6,873 bases of DNA. Origin: JBEVNX01 sp040507895 (GTDB taxonomy: Bacteria; Desulfobacterota; Binatia; JACPRU01). Position 1 is the first letter of the stretch; each line of letters begins with the position of its first letter. The stretch covers positions 1 to 6,873 of the forward strand of contig JBEVNX010000223.1 of NCBI GenBank assembly GCA_040507895.1. The letters are read 5' to 3'. The position numbers were made by a program, and so were the translations under genes. The notes under the pieces were generated by a model. It was not told the DNA's origin. It ran no database searches and saw only the letters and a program-made list of their open reading frames with translations. Shown here piece after piece: positions 6,247 to 6,873 of the stretch.

Positions 6247-6873
6247 TCGTCATCCCGGCCATCGATCTCAAGGAGGGGCGCTGCGTGCGGCTCTTCCAGG
6301 GTGATCTGGCGCGCGAGACCGTGTACGGCGACGACCCAGTGGCGATGGCGGCTCGCTGGCAGGCCGAGGGCGGCGAGTGGCTCCACGTCGTCGATCTCGA
6401 CGGCGCGGTGGCCGGCGCGCCGGTGCACCTCGAGACGCTGCGCGCGATCGCAGCTCGCTTGACGATCCCGATCGAGTTCGGCGGCGGGGTGCGGACGCTC
6501 GAGGGGGCGCGGGCCGTGTTCGCAGCCGGAGCCGCGCGGCTGATTCTCGGCACGGTGGCGCTCGAGGCTCCCGATCTCCTCGAACAGATCACCAGGGAGT
6601 TCCCCGGACAAGTCTACGTCGCTCTCGACGCCCGCGCCGGGCGCGTGGCGACGCGCGGGTGGACGGAGACGACGGCGGTGCGTGTGGAGGACGCGGCGGC
6701 GGCGTGCCGTGCGCGCGGCGCGGCGGGAATCCTCTTCACCGACATCGCCCGCGATGGCACGGGCCAGGGCGTGAACGTCGCTTCGACCGCTGCGCTCGCG
6801 GTCGCAGCCCAGATGCCGGTGATCGCTTCGGGCGGAGTGGCCTCGCTCGACGACGTGCGGGCGCTCCGCGCCG
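6243..6873 (+). CDS. hisA: ProFAR isomerase (HisA), 3' end cut by window
   Basis: HisA isomerises the aminoaldose ProFAR to the aminoketose PRFAR by an Amadori rearrangement, supplying the substrate for the HisF-HisH synthase. The first 210 codons are visible; homologues have about 240-250, so roughly the last 35 residues of the beta/alpha barrel are missing. The start is a GTG at 6243 that overlaps the hisH stop as GTGA and gives the standard N-terminus MIVIPAIDLKEGRCVRL. Asp8 (AIDLK) is the catalytic base, and Asp129 (VALDARAG, followed by VATRGW) is the catalytic acid. EFGGGVRT (78-85), FTDIARDGTGQG (165-176) and IASGGVAS (194-201) are the phosphate- and substrate-binding loops. The VATxGW sequence and the pair of aspartates favour HisA over the related HisF. 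No ribosome-binding site is obvious, so coupling to hisH is likely. The frame stays intact to the last base. Confidence 0.96.
   Translation, partial: MIVIPAIDLKEGRCVRLFQGDLARETVYGDDPVAMAARWQAEGGEWLHVVDLDGAVAGAPVHLETLRAIAARLTIPIEFGGGVRTLEGARAVFAAGAARLILGTVALEAPDLLEQITREFPGQVYVALDARAGRVATRGWTETTAVRVEDAAAACRARGAAGILFTDIARDGTGQGVNVASTAALAVAAQMPVIASGGVASLDDVRALRA

Noticed and set aside
1..6873. Signs of a mobile element, CRISPR array, phage or defence system
   Set aside because: All coding space is taken by recognisable housekeeping genes in one direction with uniform composition. No transposase, integrase, direct-repeat array or tRNA-like sequence was seen.

Overview
This is a dense, GC-rich stretch of bacterial chromosome with every supported gene on the + strand. 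It carries housekeeping genes in this order: tail of an alpha/beta hydrolase, rpmE, prfA, prmC, murA, hisD, hisB, hisH, hisA (cut by the window end). Codon third positions are overwhelmingly G or C, which explains the many long open frames on the opposite strand and in other frames. An rpmE-prfA-prmC-murA block running into histidine genes is, as I recall it, a layout seen in Deltaproteobacteria-type lineages such as Geobacter. The window therefore suggests a GC-rich member of Desulfobacterota, Myxococcota or a related phylum. That placement is an inference from gene order and composition, not from a marker search.

Layout. Positions 3-173 encode the C-terminus of a monoacylglycerol-lipase-like hydrolase. 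A plausible extended -10 promoter (117-145) lies inside its last codons, and rpmE (170-373) starts in a 4-base overlap with its stop. An 86-base gap (374-459) with two small GC-rich hairpins separates rpmE from prfA (460-1533). From there on the genes are packed: prmC overlaps prfA by 4 bases, murA overlaps prmC by 8, hisD overlaps murA by 4, hisB follows hisD with no gap, hisH follows hisB after 7 bases, and hisA overlaps hisH by 4. No terminator or internal promoter is evident from prfA to the window end, so these genes look like one translationally coupled transcription unit that continues beyond base 6873.

How the genes work together. L31 (RpmE), RF1 (PrfA) and PrmC belong to translation. 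PrmC methylates the glutamine of the GGQ motif of RF1, so enzyme and substrate are encoded side by side. MurA makes the first committed step of peptidoglycan precursor synthesis. HisB, HisH, HisA and HisD act in histidine biosynthesis: HisA makes the substrate of the HisF-HisH synthase, HisB acts after that synthase, and HisD performs the last two oxidations. hisG and hisC, which I would look for near hisD, are not present here; hisF and hisI may lie downstream.

I see no mobile element, CRISPR array, RNA gene or novel defence-type system. The points worth a second look are modest: an altered A-G-P loop (A-A-A) in HisD, a basic Ala/Arg/Lys N-terminal extension on HisB, a promoter embedded in a hydrolase tail, and the hairpin pair before prfA.
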